DNA of 64,000 bases from contig CAVVHH010000002.1 of the NCBI GenBank assembly GCA_963748005.1, forward strand, positions 2,976,001 to 3,040,000, read 5' to 3'. The position numbers and the translations under genes are program-made. The stretch comes from CAILZL01 sp963748005. GTDB lineage: Bacteria; Pseudomonadota; Gammaproteobacteria; Steroidobacterales; Steroidobacteraceae. This document shows positions 1-7,849 of the stretch, in pieces. Below the pieces are notes generated by a model. That model was given only the letters and a program-made list of their open reading frames with translations, made no database searches and was not told the origin of the DNA. The stretch's first letter is position 1. Each line of letters opens with the position of its first letter.

Positions 1-1
1 C

Positions 2-172
2 CAGGCCGGCGCTATTCGTCACGGCCTGACCCGTGCCCTGATCGAATACGATGAGACCCTGCGCAAGCCCCTGCGTGACGGTGGTTTCGTAACCCGCGAT
101 GCCCGTGAAGTCGAACGCAAGAAGGTCGGCTTCCGCAAGGCACGTCGCGGTACCCAGTTCTCCAAGCGTTAA
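2..172 (+). CDS. rpsI: 30S ribosomal protein S9, C-terminal part
   Basis: The window opens inside this gene; 56 codons and the TAA stop are visible. The reading ends in the basic tail typical of S9 (FRKARRGTQFSKR), which reaches toward the P-site tRNA on the small subunit. The preceding residues (RHGLTRALIEYDE and RDAREVERKK) also match the conserved C-terminal half of the family. The partner rplM gene normally lies just upstream and would be outside the window. The start is missing because of the window edge, not because the gene is broken. Confidence 0.95.
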   Translation, partial: QAGAIRHGLTRALIEYDETLRKPLRDGGFVTRDAREVERKKVGFRKARRGTQFSKR

Positions 173-231
173 TTTGTTGTTCATGGATTGCCAATGCTGT
201 ACGCATTGGTAATCTGGGCAAGTCCTGCTGA

Positions 232-305
232 TGGGGGATCGTCTAGTGGTAGGACTACGGATTCTGACTCCGTCAACCTAGGTTCGAATCCTAGTCCCCC
301 AGCCA
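232..305 (+). tRNA. tRNA-Gln (anticodon CTG)
   Basis: A 74-nt cloverleaf begins TGGGGGATCG and ends with an encoded CCA. The acceptor stem pairs TGGGGGA with TCCCCCA, the anticodon stem is ACGGA/TCCGT around the loop TTCTGAC (anticodon CTG, reading CAG), and the T arm is CTAGG TTCGAAT CCTAG. The leading U-A pair and overall sequence are typical of bacterial glutamine tRNAs. It lies about 60 bp after rpsI and is followed at once by a strong terminator. Confidence 0.96.
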
Positions 306-315
306 AATTCAATGA

Positions 316-356
316 GGCCCGCCCAATATTTTTACTGGGCGGGCCTTGTTGTTTTT
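316..356 (+). terminator. Rho-independent terminator after tRNA-Gln
   Basis: A 10-bp GC-rich stem, GGCCCGCCCA paired with TGGGCGGGCC around a T-rich loop, is followed by a T-rich tail (TTGTTGTTTTTGTG). It sits 10 nt after the tRNA and should end the tRNA transcript. Confidence 0.88.
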
Positions 357-385
357 GTGTTGCTCGGTTGTGCTTTGGTACGCCT

Positions 386-486
386 CCTGTCCGGGTGCGA
401 GTTTCAAGACCGTCGCGCGGAGGACCCGCGCGTCGAGCTTACAAGGATGTACTAGCAGCGCGTCTTGAAACTCGCACCCGGACAGG
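386..486. repeat. Palindromic intergenic repeat with 24-bp perfect arms
   Basis: CCTGTCCGGGTGCGAGTTTC and four further bases at 386-409 are perfectly complementary to 463-486. The 53-bp centre holds a second, imperfect GC-rich palindrome (CGCGCGGAGGACCCGCGCG). No coding signal overlaps it. It fills most of the gap between tRNA-Gln and pyrD and resembles other palindromes in this window in design but not in sequence. Confidence 0.85.
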
Positions 487-548
487 AACCTCGCTAGGGC
501 GAGATATTCTGGAAGCAGTTCAGGTCCATTCTAGTCGGTACGAATCGC

Positions 549-1556
549 ATGCTTTATTCCTTGCTGAGACCCCTGCTGTTCACGCTTGAGCCAGAACACG
601 CTCATGCCTTCACCCTGACGTGGTTAAGCAGGCTGGAAAGAGTGGGGCTGTTGCCCGATGCTGGAGACGTGGCATCCCGACCGGTGCAACTGATGGGCTT
701 GCAGTTTCCAAACCGGGTCGGGATTGCTGCGGGTCTCGACAAGAATGCTGTCTGCATCGACGCACTGGGTGCGCTGGGCGTGGGCTTTGTAGAGGTCGGC
801 ACGGTGACGCCCAGGCCCCAAGCCGGCAATGCGCAGCCACGCGTGTTTCGTTTGCCGGAAGCGCAGGCGCTGATCAATCGGATGGGCTTTCCCAACGACG
901 GTATGGAAGTGATCGCGCAGCGCATGGCGCGCAGCAACTTCAAGGGCGTGTGCGGCGCAAACATCGGCAAGAACGCGAGCACGGACTTGTCGCAAGCGGT
1001 GCAGGATTACCTGGCATGTTTGCGCCAGCTGGCGCCCTGTTCCGATTACATCACCATCAATGTGTCGTCGCCGAATACGGTGGGGCTGCGCACCCTGCAG
1101 GCGGCCGAACACTTGCGGCCAATGCTGGAGGCCTTGCTCGAGGAGCGTGCACGGCTGCTGCCGGGCTTGGGTCGGTCTTTGCCCTTGCTGGTGAAGCTGG
1201 CGCCGGATCTTGATGATGAACAGCTGGAGGGTATTGCCGGGCTGTTGCTGGAGCTATCCATTGACGGCGTAATCGCTACCAATACCACCCTGAGTCGGCC
1301 AGCAGGACTGGGAGAGCTGTCAGCACAGGCGGGTGGTCTGAGTGGCCGGCCAGTGCACTCGCTGTCGCTGGTGACAGTAGCCAAGCTGCGTCGCCTGCTC
1401 GGTGCGGAGTTTCCCATCATCGGGGTCGGCGGGATTTGTTCGGGTGCCGACGCGCAGGCGATGCGTCGCGCCGGAGCGGATCTGGTGCAGCTTTATACGG
1501 GGCTGATCTATCGCGGACCGCAATTGATCCGTGAAGTCCTGGCGGCACTGAATTAG
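549..1556 (+). CDS. pyrD: Dihydroorotate dehydrogenase (quinone), class 2
   Basis: Oxidises dihydroorotate to orotate in pyrimidine synthesis and passes electrons to membrane quinone. The 335-residue length and N-terminal helix (LYSLLRPLLFTLEPEHAHAF) are typical of membrane-associated class 2 enzymes. FMN-binding and active-site motifs are visible: GIAAGLDKN near residue 60, NRMGFPNDG near 110, ISSPNT-type NVSSPNTVGL near 175 with the catalytic Ser, and VGGI..GADA near the end. The ATG at 549 follows a 60-bp gap after the palindrome. It converges on rpiA. Nothing unusual in the protein. Confidence 0.96.
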   Translation: MLYSLLRPLLFTLEPEHAHAFTLTWLSRLERVGLLPDAGDVASRPVQLMGLQFPNRVGIAAGLDKNAVCIDALGALGVGFVEVGTVTPRPQAGNAQPRVFRLPEAQALINRMGFPNDGMEVIAQRMARSNFKGVCGANIGKNASTDLSQAVQDYLACLRQLAPCSDYITINVSSPNTVGLRTLQAAEHLRPMLEALLEERARLLPGLGRSLPLLVKLAPDLDDEQLEGIAGLLLELSIDGVIATNTTLSRPAGLGELSAQAGGLSGRPVHSLSLVTVAKLRRLLGAEFPIIGVGGICSGADAQAMRRAGADLVQLYTGLIYRGPQLIREVLAALN

Positions 1557-1622
1557 CCGATAGCGTAAGCGTCTATCGATCGCAATGGCTGCCTGTGATG
1601 GCCAGCAAACACCTCAGTACAA

Positions 1623-2279
1623 TCAGGGCAATATCCTGACGCCATCTTCACCGCCGACGATCAATACATCGGCGGGGCGACTGGCGAACAAACCCACAGT
1701 AACCACGCCAACGATCTGATTGATCCGGTTCTCCAGTCCAACGGGATCGGTAATGCGCAGGCCATGCACATCCAGAATCAAGTTGCCGTTGTCGGTGATG
1801 ACAGCTTCGCGCCACACCGGTTGTCCGCCGAGCTTGACCAACTGTCGCGCTACATATGAGCGAGCCATCGGGATGACTTCCACCGGCAGCGGGAAGTTAC
1901 CCAGCACCTCGACCTGTTTCGACGCATCGACGATGCATACGAAGCGGCGTGATGCGGCGGCGACGATCTTCTCGCGCGTCAGCGCCGCGCCCCCGCCCTT
2001 GATCAGTCGCAGGTGCGGATCGCACTCGTCGGCGCCATCCACATATACCTCGATATCGCCGGTTGCGTTGAGATCAAAAATTTCAATTTTGTGGTGCCGA
2101 AGACGCTCGGTAGAGGCGTTGGAACTCGAAACTGCGCCCCGAATGCGCAACTTTTGCGCAACCAGTGCGTCGATGAAAAAGTTCACCGTGGAGCCGGTGC
2201 CGACACCGATGATGGTGTCCTCTTCCACGTACTTGAGGGCCGCGGCGGCGGCGCGTTGCTTGCCCAGGTCTTTGCTCAT
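1623..2279 (-). CDS. rpiA: Ribose-5-phosphate isomerase A
   Basis: Interconverts ribose 5-phosphate and ribulose 5-phosphate in the pentose phosphate pathway. The 218-residue protein has the RpiA phosphate-binding motif GVGTGSTVNFF near residue 26, the catalytic DGADE segment near 81 and the lysine-containing IKGGGAALTREK motif near 94. The ATG at 2279 is preceded by a purine-rich Shine-Dalgarno stretch (GGAAGAGAG). A transcript from the upstream 26-residue gene would meet a terminator before reaching rpiA, so rpiA probably has its own promoter. Confidence 0.95.
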   Translation of the reverse strand: MSKDLGKQRAAAAALKYVEEDTIIGVGTGSTVNFFIDALVAQKLRIRGAVSSSNASTERLRHHKIEIFDLNATGDIEVYVDGADECDPHLRLIKGGGAALTREKIVAAASRRFVCIVDASKQVEVLGNFPLPVEVIPMARSYVARQLVKLGGQPVWREAVITDNGNLILDVHGLRITDPVGLENRINQIVGVVTVGLFASRPADVLIVGGEDGVRILP

Positions 2280-2330
2280 CGTTCTGCTCTCTTCCCGGCT
2301 GCTTTACAAAAACATCGGTTTTTCCAGCTT

Positions 2331-2365
2331 CAAAAACGATTGTGCCCGCTTTCGCGGGCACAATC
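2331..2365 (-). terminator. Terminator on the minus strand after the small Lys-rich gene
   Basis: Read on the minus strand, a perfect 12-bp stem GATTGTGCCCGC / GCGGGCACAATC with a GAAA loop is followed by GTTTTTG. It lies 27 bp after the stop codon of the 26-residue gene and 50 bp before rpiA. Confidence 0.85.
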
Positions 2366-2391
2366 ATCGAGGCTCAAAACCTCAAGAAGAA

Positions 2392-2472
2392 CTACTTCTT
2401 CTTCGCTGCCTTCTTGGCGGCCTTCTTCTTCGCTACTTTCTTCTTAGACGCTTTCTTTGCTTTAGTTGCCAT
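2392..2472 (-). CDS. 26-residue lysine/alanine-rich protein (histone H1-like tail)
   Basis: The minus strand encodes an ATG, 25 further codons and TAG, made almost only of Lys (15) and Ala with two Ser/Thr and two Val (begins MATKAKKASKKK). A good Shine-Dalgarno GGAGA lies 10 nt upstream and a strong terminator lies just downstream, so it has the layout of a complete, separate gene. Its composition resembles the C-terminal tails of bacterial histone H1-like DNA-binding proteins. DNA or RNA binding is inferred from composition only; I do not know a named family of this exact size. Confidence 0.7.
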   Translation of the reverse strand: MATKAKKASKKKVAKKKAAKKAAKKK

Positions 2473-2625
2473 GATTAAAAGTCTCCGTATCAAGTTAGTC
2501 CGGGCGCAGTATATACATAAAACAAATTTGTCTAGCAAGAGGGGGGTGTGAATTATCTGTGAGCGAGGTCACGTTCGCGGCGCCGACGAGAGCGTTACGC
2601 GACGGGTGTTGAGCACGGTTTGCAC

Positions 2626-3090
2626 TCACTCCAGATCAAGAATGAAACGCCACTCTTGCTTGCTTACCGGTGTTACCGACAGACGGTTGCCGCGATTGAG
2701 TATCAGCAGTTTGGCCAGTTGCTTGCCAGCGTACTGGCGCATTTCATCCAGGGTGATGATGCGCTTCAACTTGCGTTGCAGCTTCACATCCACCATCAGC
2801 CAACGCGGTGCATCCGGTTTGCTGCCCGGATCGTAGTGATCGTGTCTGGGATCGAACTGCGTGTGGTCGGGATAACCGGTTCTGGTAATAGTCATGATGC
2901 CGGTGATGCCCGGAACGGCACAGCTGGAGTGATAGAAGAAAGCCTGATCGCCTGTTTGCATCTGGTCACGCATGTAGTTGCGCACCTGATAGTTGCGCAC
3001 ACCATCCCAGCATGTGGTTTTTCCTGTGGCGGCAGCCAAGTCGTCGATGCTGAAGGTGTCGGGTTCCGATTTGAACAGCCAGTACTGCAT
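2626..3090 (-). CDS. EVE domain-containing protein
   Basis: A 154-residue single-domain protein of the EVE family, relatives of PUA/YTH folds that bind modified bases. Family hallmarks are the N-terminal YWLFKSEP, WDGVRNYQVRNYM near residue 30, the aromatic-rich AFFYHSS near 50 and a central P..RWLMVDVK segment near 95. The cellular substrate is not settled for most members. It stands alone on the minus strand between the small Lys-rich gene and the 5-FCL gene, a neighbourhood common in related gammaproteobacteria. Confidence 0.9.
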   Translation of the reverse strand: MQYWLFKSEPDTFSIDDLAAATGKTTCWDGVRNYQVRNYMRDQMQTGDQAFFYHSSCAVPGITGIMTITRTGYPDHTQFDPRHDHYDPGSKPDAPRWLMVDVKLQRKLKRIITLDEMRQYAGKQLAKLLILNRGNRLSVTPVSKQEWRFILDLE

Positions 3091-3143
3091 GCTCTGCGCC
3101 TCGTGTCAGTAGGGTAATGGAATACGCCTGGATTCCCCGTGCC

Positions 3144-3791
3144 TCAGCCGTGCTGGCAGCGGACGATGTTATGCTCTGTGGCGATCAGTTCGAGTCTGAC
3201 GTCATGGGGTTGAGTACCCAGCACGGCAACTTCCTGGCAGGCGTAGGCAATGCCAATCAGGTGCGGCCGTTGCCATCCTGGAGTACGTCGCAGTCGCGCG
3301 AAGTGCCGGTCGTAGAATCCCGCACCCATGCCCAGACGGTTGCCGTGTTGGTCGAAGGCGACGATAGGCACCAGTACGGCGTCCAGCATCGCGCTGTCTA
3401 TGCGCTGCTGGCGGTGGACGTCACATAGCTGCGGGATGTTCCACTGTTCGGTGTGCAGCCGGCTGGTGGGGGTGAATCGATAGAACGCCATCTGTCGGCG
3501 GCGGACATGGGTGATGTGCGGCACAAACAGCCGGCAACCGCGTGCCAACGCACGTTCGATGAAGGATTGCAGGTTGAGTTCGCCAGGCAGCGCCAGATAG
3601 ATGCCAATGCGTGCGCCGGGCCTGCAGTGTGGTAGTCGCAGGATCCGTTGCGCGACAGCCAGTGCCGCCCTGCGTTGCTCATCTCGTGGCAGGGCGCGTC
3701 GCAGACGGCGCATCCGGATTCGCAGCGCAGAACGCTCCGCGACCACGGCTTGCGAAGAAGGGATGGCGCCACCCGCCTGTGCCGTCATAGG
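3144..3791 (-). CDS. 5-formyltetrahydrofolate cyclo-ligase
   Basis: Converts 5-formyl-THF to 5,10-methenyl-THF using ATP, returning a storage folate to the active pool. The conserved ATP/substrate loop GNRLGMGAGFYDR is near residue 163, preceded by LVPIVAFD. I place the start at the ATG at 3791, giving 215 residues. An upstream ATG at 3839 would add 16 residues but lies inside the 6S RNA sequence. The 6S RNA-5-FCL order is a conserved gammaproteobacterial arrangement (ssrS-ygfA in E. coli), and co-transcription is likely. Confidence 0.92.
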   Translation of the reverse strand, partial: PMTAQAGGAIPSSQAVVAERSALRIRMRRLRRALPRDEQRRAALAVAQRILRLPHCRPGARIGIYLALPGELNLQSFIERALARGCRLFVPHITHVRRRQMAFYRFTPTSRLHTEQWNIPQLCDVHRQQRIDSAMLDAVLVPIVAFDQHGNRLGMGAGFYDRHFARLRRTPGWQRPHLIGIAYACQEVAVLGTQPHDVRLELIATEHNIVRCQHG

Positions 3792-3958
3792 CCATTGCTC
3801 TCGACGCGGAGCAATAGGTGGGACCAGGCTACGACACATAAGGCTTTCCGTACGGGACGGACATGCACAGTGTTGCCGTGAACCATAGCCCCGAGGGTAT
3901 TTACATTAGGGTCGAGAGGTAACCCGACCATATGTCGAACACCGCAGGCAGCGCCAAA
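3790..3958 (-). ncRNA. ssrS: 6S RNA
   Basis: On the minus strand, between zapA and the 5-FCL gene, is a non-coding segment of about 170 nt. Its right half contains GTGCATGTCCG...CGGAAAGCCTTA, the closing-stem and AAGCCTTA block typical of proteobacterial 6S RNA, after a TGCGGTGTTCG-type 5' region. 6S RNA mimics an open promoter and sequesters sigma70 RNA polymerase in stationary phase. The location between zapA and ygfA is the conserved one. Ends are approximate; the 3' end may run into the 5-FCL start. Confidence 0.78.
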
Positions 3959-4008
3959 TCGAACCATCACAAAACCAAAACACCAGAGTTCCGGCACGGA
4001 TGCCGCGC

Positions 4009-4323
4009 TCAGATTTCCAGCTGTTTGCCGCGGGTAATTGCCGACTCCACGCGTTCGCGCAGGTGTCGCATGCGGTCAACCATGCCTGTATCCGTATCGG
4101 CACCGCCTCGTTTGACCTTGAGCAACTCGTTGGCCAGATTCAGTGCCGCCATCACGGCGATACGATCCAGCCCCAGCACACTGCCGTTATCGCGGATCTC
4201 GCGCATCTTGCCATTGAGGTACTCGGCGGCGTCGAGCAGGTCGGTGCGTTCCTCAACCGGGCAGGCCACCTGGTATTCCTTTTCCAGGATCCGGATGCTG
4301 ACGCGTGCGGTGCGATCGTTCAT
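4009..4323 (-). CDS. zapA: Cell division protein ZapA
   Basis: ZapA binds and cross-links FtsZ filaments at the division ring. The 104-residue product has the standard architecture: an N-terminal globular domain (VSIRILEKEYQVACP, then LLDAAEYLNGKMREIRD) and a C-terminal helix (RIAVMAALNLANELL) that forms the tetrameric coiled coil. The start ATG overlaps the TGA of the upstream zapB-like gene (ATGA), so the two are translationally coupled. 6S RNA follows downstream on the same strand. Confidence 0.95.
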   Translation of the reverse strand: MNDRTARVSIRILEKEYQVACPVEERTDLLDAAEYLNGKMREIRDNGSVLGLDRIAVMAALNLANELLKVKRGGADTDTGMVDRMRHLRERVESAITRGKQLEI

Positions 4324-4553
4324 GCGCCATGCTCCAGGGATTTCAGTCGGCCGATCATACCCTCAACCCGCGTGCGTACCTGTTCATTCTTCTGCAACAG
4401 GCCGGCGCGTTCGGTCACCAGCGCTTCGTTGCGCTGACGCAGGGTGTAGTTTTCTTCCTTGATCTGCGCCAGAGTCGTGACCAGTTCGGTCACACGCATT
4501 TCGAGGCGACGAAATTCTTGCTCGATGGCTGACTTGGGGGTGGGATCGCTCAT
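4320..4553 (-). CDS. ZapB-like coiled-coil protein (TIGR02449 family)
   Basis: A 77-residue protein, almost entirely predicted coiled coil: heptads run through LEMRVTELVTTLAQIKEENYTLRQ and on to the end. Small coiled-coil proteins of this type are encoded just upstream of zapA in many Pseudomonas- and Xanthomonas-like genomes and are thought to act like ZapB at the divisome. Its stop overlaps the zapA start by four bases. The ATG at 4553 gives the family's MSD..P start; longer upstream reading has no coding character. Confidence 0.88.
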   Translation of the reverse strand: MSDPTPKSAIEQEFRRLEMRVTELVTTLAQIKEENYTLRQRNEALVTERAGLLQKNEQVRTRVEGMIGRLKSLEHGA

Positions 4554-4673
4554 GATGAAATTATGCGGGTGCGGGTTCGGCATGGTCAAACTTTGATTTT
4601 TCGACCCGCACGGGGCGCGACCCATTTGTGCGCGGCGATGGAAGGATTGCGGTGCAGGCTCTACCATAGGTAC

Positions 4674-5252
4674 ATGTACAAGATAAGTTTTGTTGACGCC
4701 GAGCACGCAATGCGAGCCGCCGATGCCGCCGTAACGATCTCGGAGGGCCATGGGTGTTTGTGTGGCGCCCTGTGTACCTTGCCGCATTTCTCCAGCCAGA
4801 ACTGGCTGCAGGAGCTGCTTCCTGACCCGGCAGGTGAGTCCACACTGGCGAATTCTTTGCCGGTCGATGCTGCATTGGATCAGCTGTATGCCGAAACTCA
4901 GTTGGCGCTGGAAGGTGATGAGATGGAGTTTGCGCCCTTCCTGCCCGATGACGACGCGCCGATCGGCGAGCGGATTGCGGCGTTGGCGCAATGGTCACAG
5001 GGGTTTCTGTACGGTTTTGGTATCGGCGCTCCCAGCGATGTGCGCCAACAGTATCCCGGCGACGTGGGAGAGGTGCTCAAGGACCTGAGTGAACTTGCAC
5101 GCGCCAGCGACACCGAATCCAGTGGCAGTGACGAAGCAGAAGAGGCCTACGCCGAGCTGGTCGAATATCTGCGCGCCGCCGTGCAGTTGATTCACGACGA
5201 ATTTGCGCCGCAACGCGACCGGCTGGCCCAGCAACAGCCGCCGGTACATTGA
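4674..5252 (+). CDS. ygfB: UPF0149 family protein YgfB
   Basis: A 192-residue acidic helical protein of the YgfB/YecA family. Typical motifs are ISEGHGCLCGALC near residue 22, WSQGFLYGFG near 110 and the Glu-rich AYAELVEYLRAA near 160. In Pseudomonas aeruginosa YgfB is linked to control of ampDh3 and beta-lactam tolerance; the role here is inferred only from family. It starts the plus-strand run ygfB-pepP-ubiH-ubiI, a widely conserved order, and is divergent from zapA. Confidence 0.92.
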   Translation: MYKISFVDAEHAMRAADAAVTISEGHGCLCGALCTLPHFSSQNWLQELLPDPAGESTLANSLPVDAALDQLYAETQLALEGDEMEFAPFLPDDDAPIGERIAALAQWSQGFLYGFGIGAPSDVRQQYPGDVGEVLKDLSELARASDTESSGSDEAEEAYAELVEYLRAAVQLIHDEFAPQRDRLAQQQPPVH

Positions 5253-5300
5253 CCGCTGCCCGGCATTTCACTCAAACCCTTTACCGCCAAAGTGGCCACC

Positions 5301-6608
5301 ATGCGTACTGATGAATTCCTGCGGCGTCGCAAGCAGCTGATGAAAATGATCGGCAAGGGCGGCATTGCCATCCTGCCCACAGCCAGCGAAAAACAGCGCA
5401 ACAACGATGTGCACTATCACTTCCGTCCCGACAGCGACTTCCACTATCTGACCGGCTTCAATGAACCGGAATCGGTGGCGGTGCTGATTCCCGGACGTCC
5501 ACAAGGCGAATACCTGCTGTTCGTGCGCGAACGCGATCCCCTGCGCGAAACCTGGGATGGCCGTCGCGCCGGCCCGGAGGGCGCAGTCAAGCAGCACGGC
5601 GCGGATGATGCGTTTCCCATCAACGACATTGATGACATCCTGCCGGGGCTGATGGAACGCTGTCCGCGGGTGTACTACACCATGGGTTTGAGCGCGGAGT
5701 TCGATCAACGGGTGATTGGCTGGGTGAACGGCTTGAAAGCCCAGGCGCGTGCTGGTGTACAGCCGCCCCAGGAGTTTGTCGCGCTGGATCACCTGCTGCA
5801 CGACATGCGTTTGTACAAGTCGCGGGTCGAAGCGGGACTCATGCGGCGTTCGGCGGGCATTGCTGTGCGTGCGCACGAGCGCGCCATGCGCTTCGCCGAG
5901 CCGGGTCGCAAGGAGTATGAGGTGATGGCGGAGCTGCTGCACGAATTCCATCGCAGCGAGGCGGACATCTCCTACCACCCCATCGTCGGCGGCGGCGAGA
6001 ACAGCTGCATCCTGCACTACCACGAGAACAACGCCGAGCTCAAAGACGGTGATCTGCTGCTGATCGACGCGGGTTGCGAATATGGCTTCTACGCTTCGGA
6101 TATCACCCGCACCTTCCCGGTGAACGGTCGTTACTCTCCCGAGCAGCGTGCGGTTTACGAGGTGGTGTTGCAGGCGCAATACGCCGCTATCGCGGCGACC
6201 AGGCCGGGCAATCACTGGAATGATCCGCACGATGCGGCGGTACGCGAAATTACTCAGGGCCTGATCAAGCTGGGGTTGCTGAAAGGCAAGCTGCCGGCGT
6301 TGATCAAGGACGGCGCGTATCGCAAGTTCTTCATGCATCGCACCGGTCACTGGCTGGGCATGGATGTGCACGACGTCGGCGACTACAAGGTGGGCAATGA
6401 ATGGCGTGTGCTCGAGCCCGGCATGGCGTTGACCATCGAGCCCGGCATCTACATTCCCGCCGGTACCAAGGGCGTGCCCAAACGCTGGTGGAACATCGGC
6501 ATCCGCATCGAAGACGACGTGCTGGTCACCCGTGACGGCTGTGAAGTGCTGACCGGTGCACTGGTGAAAGAACCCGACGACGTCGAACGTCTGATGCAGG
6601 CACGCTGA
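5301..6608 (+). CDS. pepP: Xaa-Pro aminopeptidase P
   Basis: Removes N-terminal residues preceding proline. The 435-residue product has an N-terminal creatinase-like domain (DFHYLTGFNEPE near residue 50) and a C-terminal pita-bread metallopeptidase domain. The dinuclear metal ligands are visible: LIDAGCEY..Y..DITRTFP (two Asp), HRTGHWLGMDVHD (His), LTIEPGIY (Glu) and GIRIEDD (Glu). An in-frame GTG at 5292 would add three residues; neither start has a clear Shine-Dalgarno. The gene ends 3 bp before ubiH. Confidence 0.94.
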   Translation: MRTDEFLRRRKQLMKMIGKGGIAILPTASEKQRNNDVHYHFRPDSDFHYLTGFNEPESVAVLIPGRPQGEYLLFVRERDPLRETWDGRRAGPEGAVKQHGADDAFPINDIDDILPGLMERCPRVYYTMGLSAEFDQRVIGWVNGLKAQARAGVQPPQEFVALDHLLHDMRLYKSRVEAGLMRRSAGIAVRAHERAMRFAEPGRKEYEVMAELLHEFHRSEADISYHPIVGGGENSCILHYHENNAELKDGDLLLIDAGCEYGFYASDITRTFPVNGRYSPEQRAVYEVVLQAQYAAIAATRPGNHWNDPHDAAVREITQGLIKLGLLKGKLPALIKDGAYRKFFMHRTGHWLGMDVHDVGDYKVGNEWRVLEPGMALTIEPGIYIPAGTKGVPKRWWNIGIRIEDDVLVTRDGCEVLTGALVKEPDDVERLMQAR

Positions 6609-6610
6609 AC

Positions 6611-7849
6611 GTGACTGACGCAGCGGACAATCCTCTCTATGACCTGCTGATTGGTGGCGGCGGACTGGTTGGCGCCACACTGGCGTTGATGCTCAAGCCG
6701 CTCGGGCTAAGGGTGGCGCTGATCGAAGCAACAGCATTCGACGGTGCCGCGCATCCCAGTTTCGATGAGCGCACGACCGCGCTGGCCAATGGCAGTCGGC
6801 GCGTCTTCGAAGCATTGGGTGTGTGGCCCCTGCTGCAACGTACCGCAACACCGATCAAGAAAATTCATATCTCCGATCAAGGACGGTTCGGCTTCGCCCG
6901 CCTCACTGCCGAGGAACAGAAACTTCCGGCGCTCGGATTTGTGGTGCCCAACTGGCAAATGGGAGCTGCGCTGTGGCGACGCTTGCAGGAGGAGAGCATC
7001 GAAGTCATCGCACCGGCGCGCGTGCTGCAGCTGCAAGCCGAGCCGGCGGTGCAGCGTGTCACCATCGAAACTCACGGCGAACGCAAGCAGCTATTGGCGC
7101 GCCTGGTCATTGCTGCCGACGGCGCGCAGTCGCTGCTGCGCGAGGCAGCTGGCATCACCAGCACCCAGTGGGACTACGGACAGACCGCCATCATCAGCAA
7201 TGCGCTGACGCAACGATTTCACGAGCACGTGGCCTACGAGCGCTTCACGCCACGCGGGCCGCTGGCGGTGCTGCCGCTCGCCGATGCACGAGTCGGTCTG
7301 ATCTGGACCGTGGCGCACGATCAAGCCGCGGCCGTACTGTCCTGGACGGACGAAGAATTCCTGAATCAATTCCAGCAGCAGTTCGGGTTTCGTCTCGGAC
7401 GGTTTCTGAAAGTCGGTGTACGTCAAGCCTATCCGCTGTCTTTGATCCGTGCCGCGCAACATCAAGCGCATCGCCTGGCCGTCATGGGCAATGCCGCGCA
7501 GATGCTGCACCCCATTGCCGGGCAGGGACTGAACCTTGGTCTGCGGGATGCTGCGAGCCTTGCTGAATTGCTGGCCGACCATTTGCGAAACAATCCCGCG
7601 TTCGATATCGGCTCAGCCGAGTTGCTGCAGCAGTATGCGGCGTGGCGGCATGAAGACAGCAAACGCATCGTGGCCTTCACTGACACACTGGTGCGGTTGT
7701 TCAATCAGCCACTGGGCATCGTCAAGTTCGCGCGCAACGCCGGCCTGCTGGCGTTCGACCTGTTGCCGGTGGCCAAGGATGCAATGGCGCAGTTGTCCAT
7801 GGGCGCATCGGGGCGTATTCCACGTCTCGCGCGGGGTGCGCCGTTGTGA
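6611..7849 (+). CDS. ubiH: Ubiquinone biosynthesis FAD hydroxylase UbiH
   Basis: An FAD-dependent aromatic hydroxylase (412 residues) that adds a ring hydroxyl during ubiquinone synthesis. The dinucleotide-binding GGGGLVGATLA is at residues 16-26, the internal GADG-type AADGAQSLLR is near 172, and the second FAD motif HPIAGQGLNLGLRDA is near 298. The GTG start at 6611 lies 3 bp after pepP. Its TGA overlaps the GTG of the next gene. UbiH as opposed to UbiI/UbiF rests on gene order (pepP-ubiH-ubiI) rather than a unique motif. Confidence 0.88.
   Translation: MTDAADNPLYDLLIGGGGLVGATLALMLKPLGLRVALIEATAFDGAAHPSFDERTTALANGSRRVFEALGVWPLLQRTATPIKKIHISDQGRFGFARLTAEEQKLPALGFVVPNWQMGAALWRRLQEESIEVIAPARVLQLQAEPAVQRVTIETHGERKQLLARLVIAADGAQSLLREAAGITSTQWDYGQTAIISNALTQRFHEHVAYERFTPRGPLAVLPLADARVGLIWTVAHDQAAAVLSWTDEEFLNQFQQQFGFRLGRFLKVGVRQAYPLSLIRAAQHQAHRLAVMGNAAQMLHPIAGQGLNLGLRDAASLAELLADHLRNNPAFDIGSAELLQQYAAWRHEDSKRIVAFTDTLVRLFNQPLGIVKFARNAGLLAFDLLPVAKDAMAQLSMGASGRIPRLARGAPL

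Noticed and set aside
188..589. 133-codon open frame across tRNA-Gln and the following repeat
   Set aside because: Overlaps a confident tRNA, a terminator and a palindrome; no coding character.
5268..6680. 470-codon open frame on the minus strand
   Set aside because: Fully antisense to pepP, whose metal-binding motifs are complete; a mirror of GC-rich codon bias.
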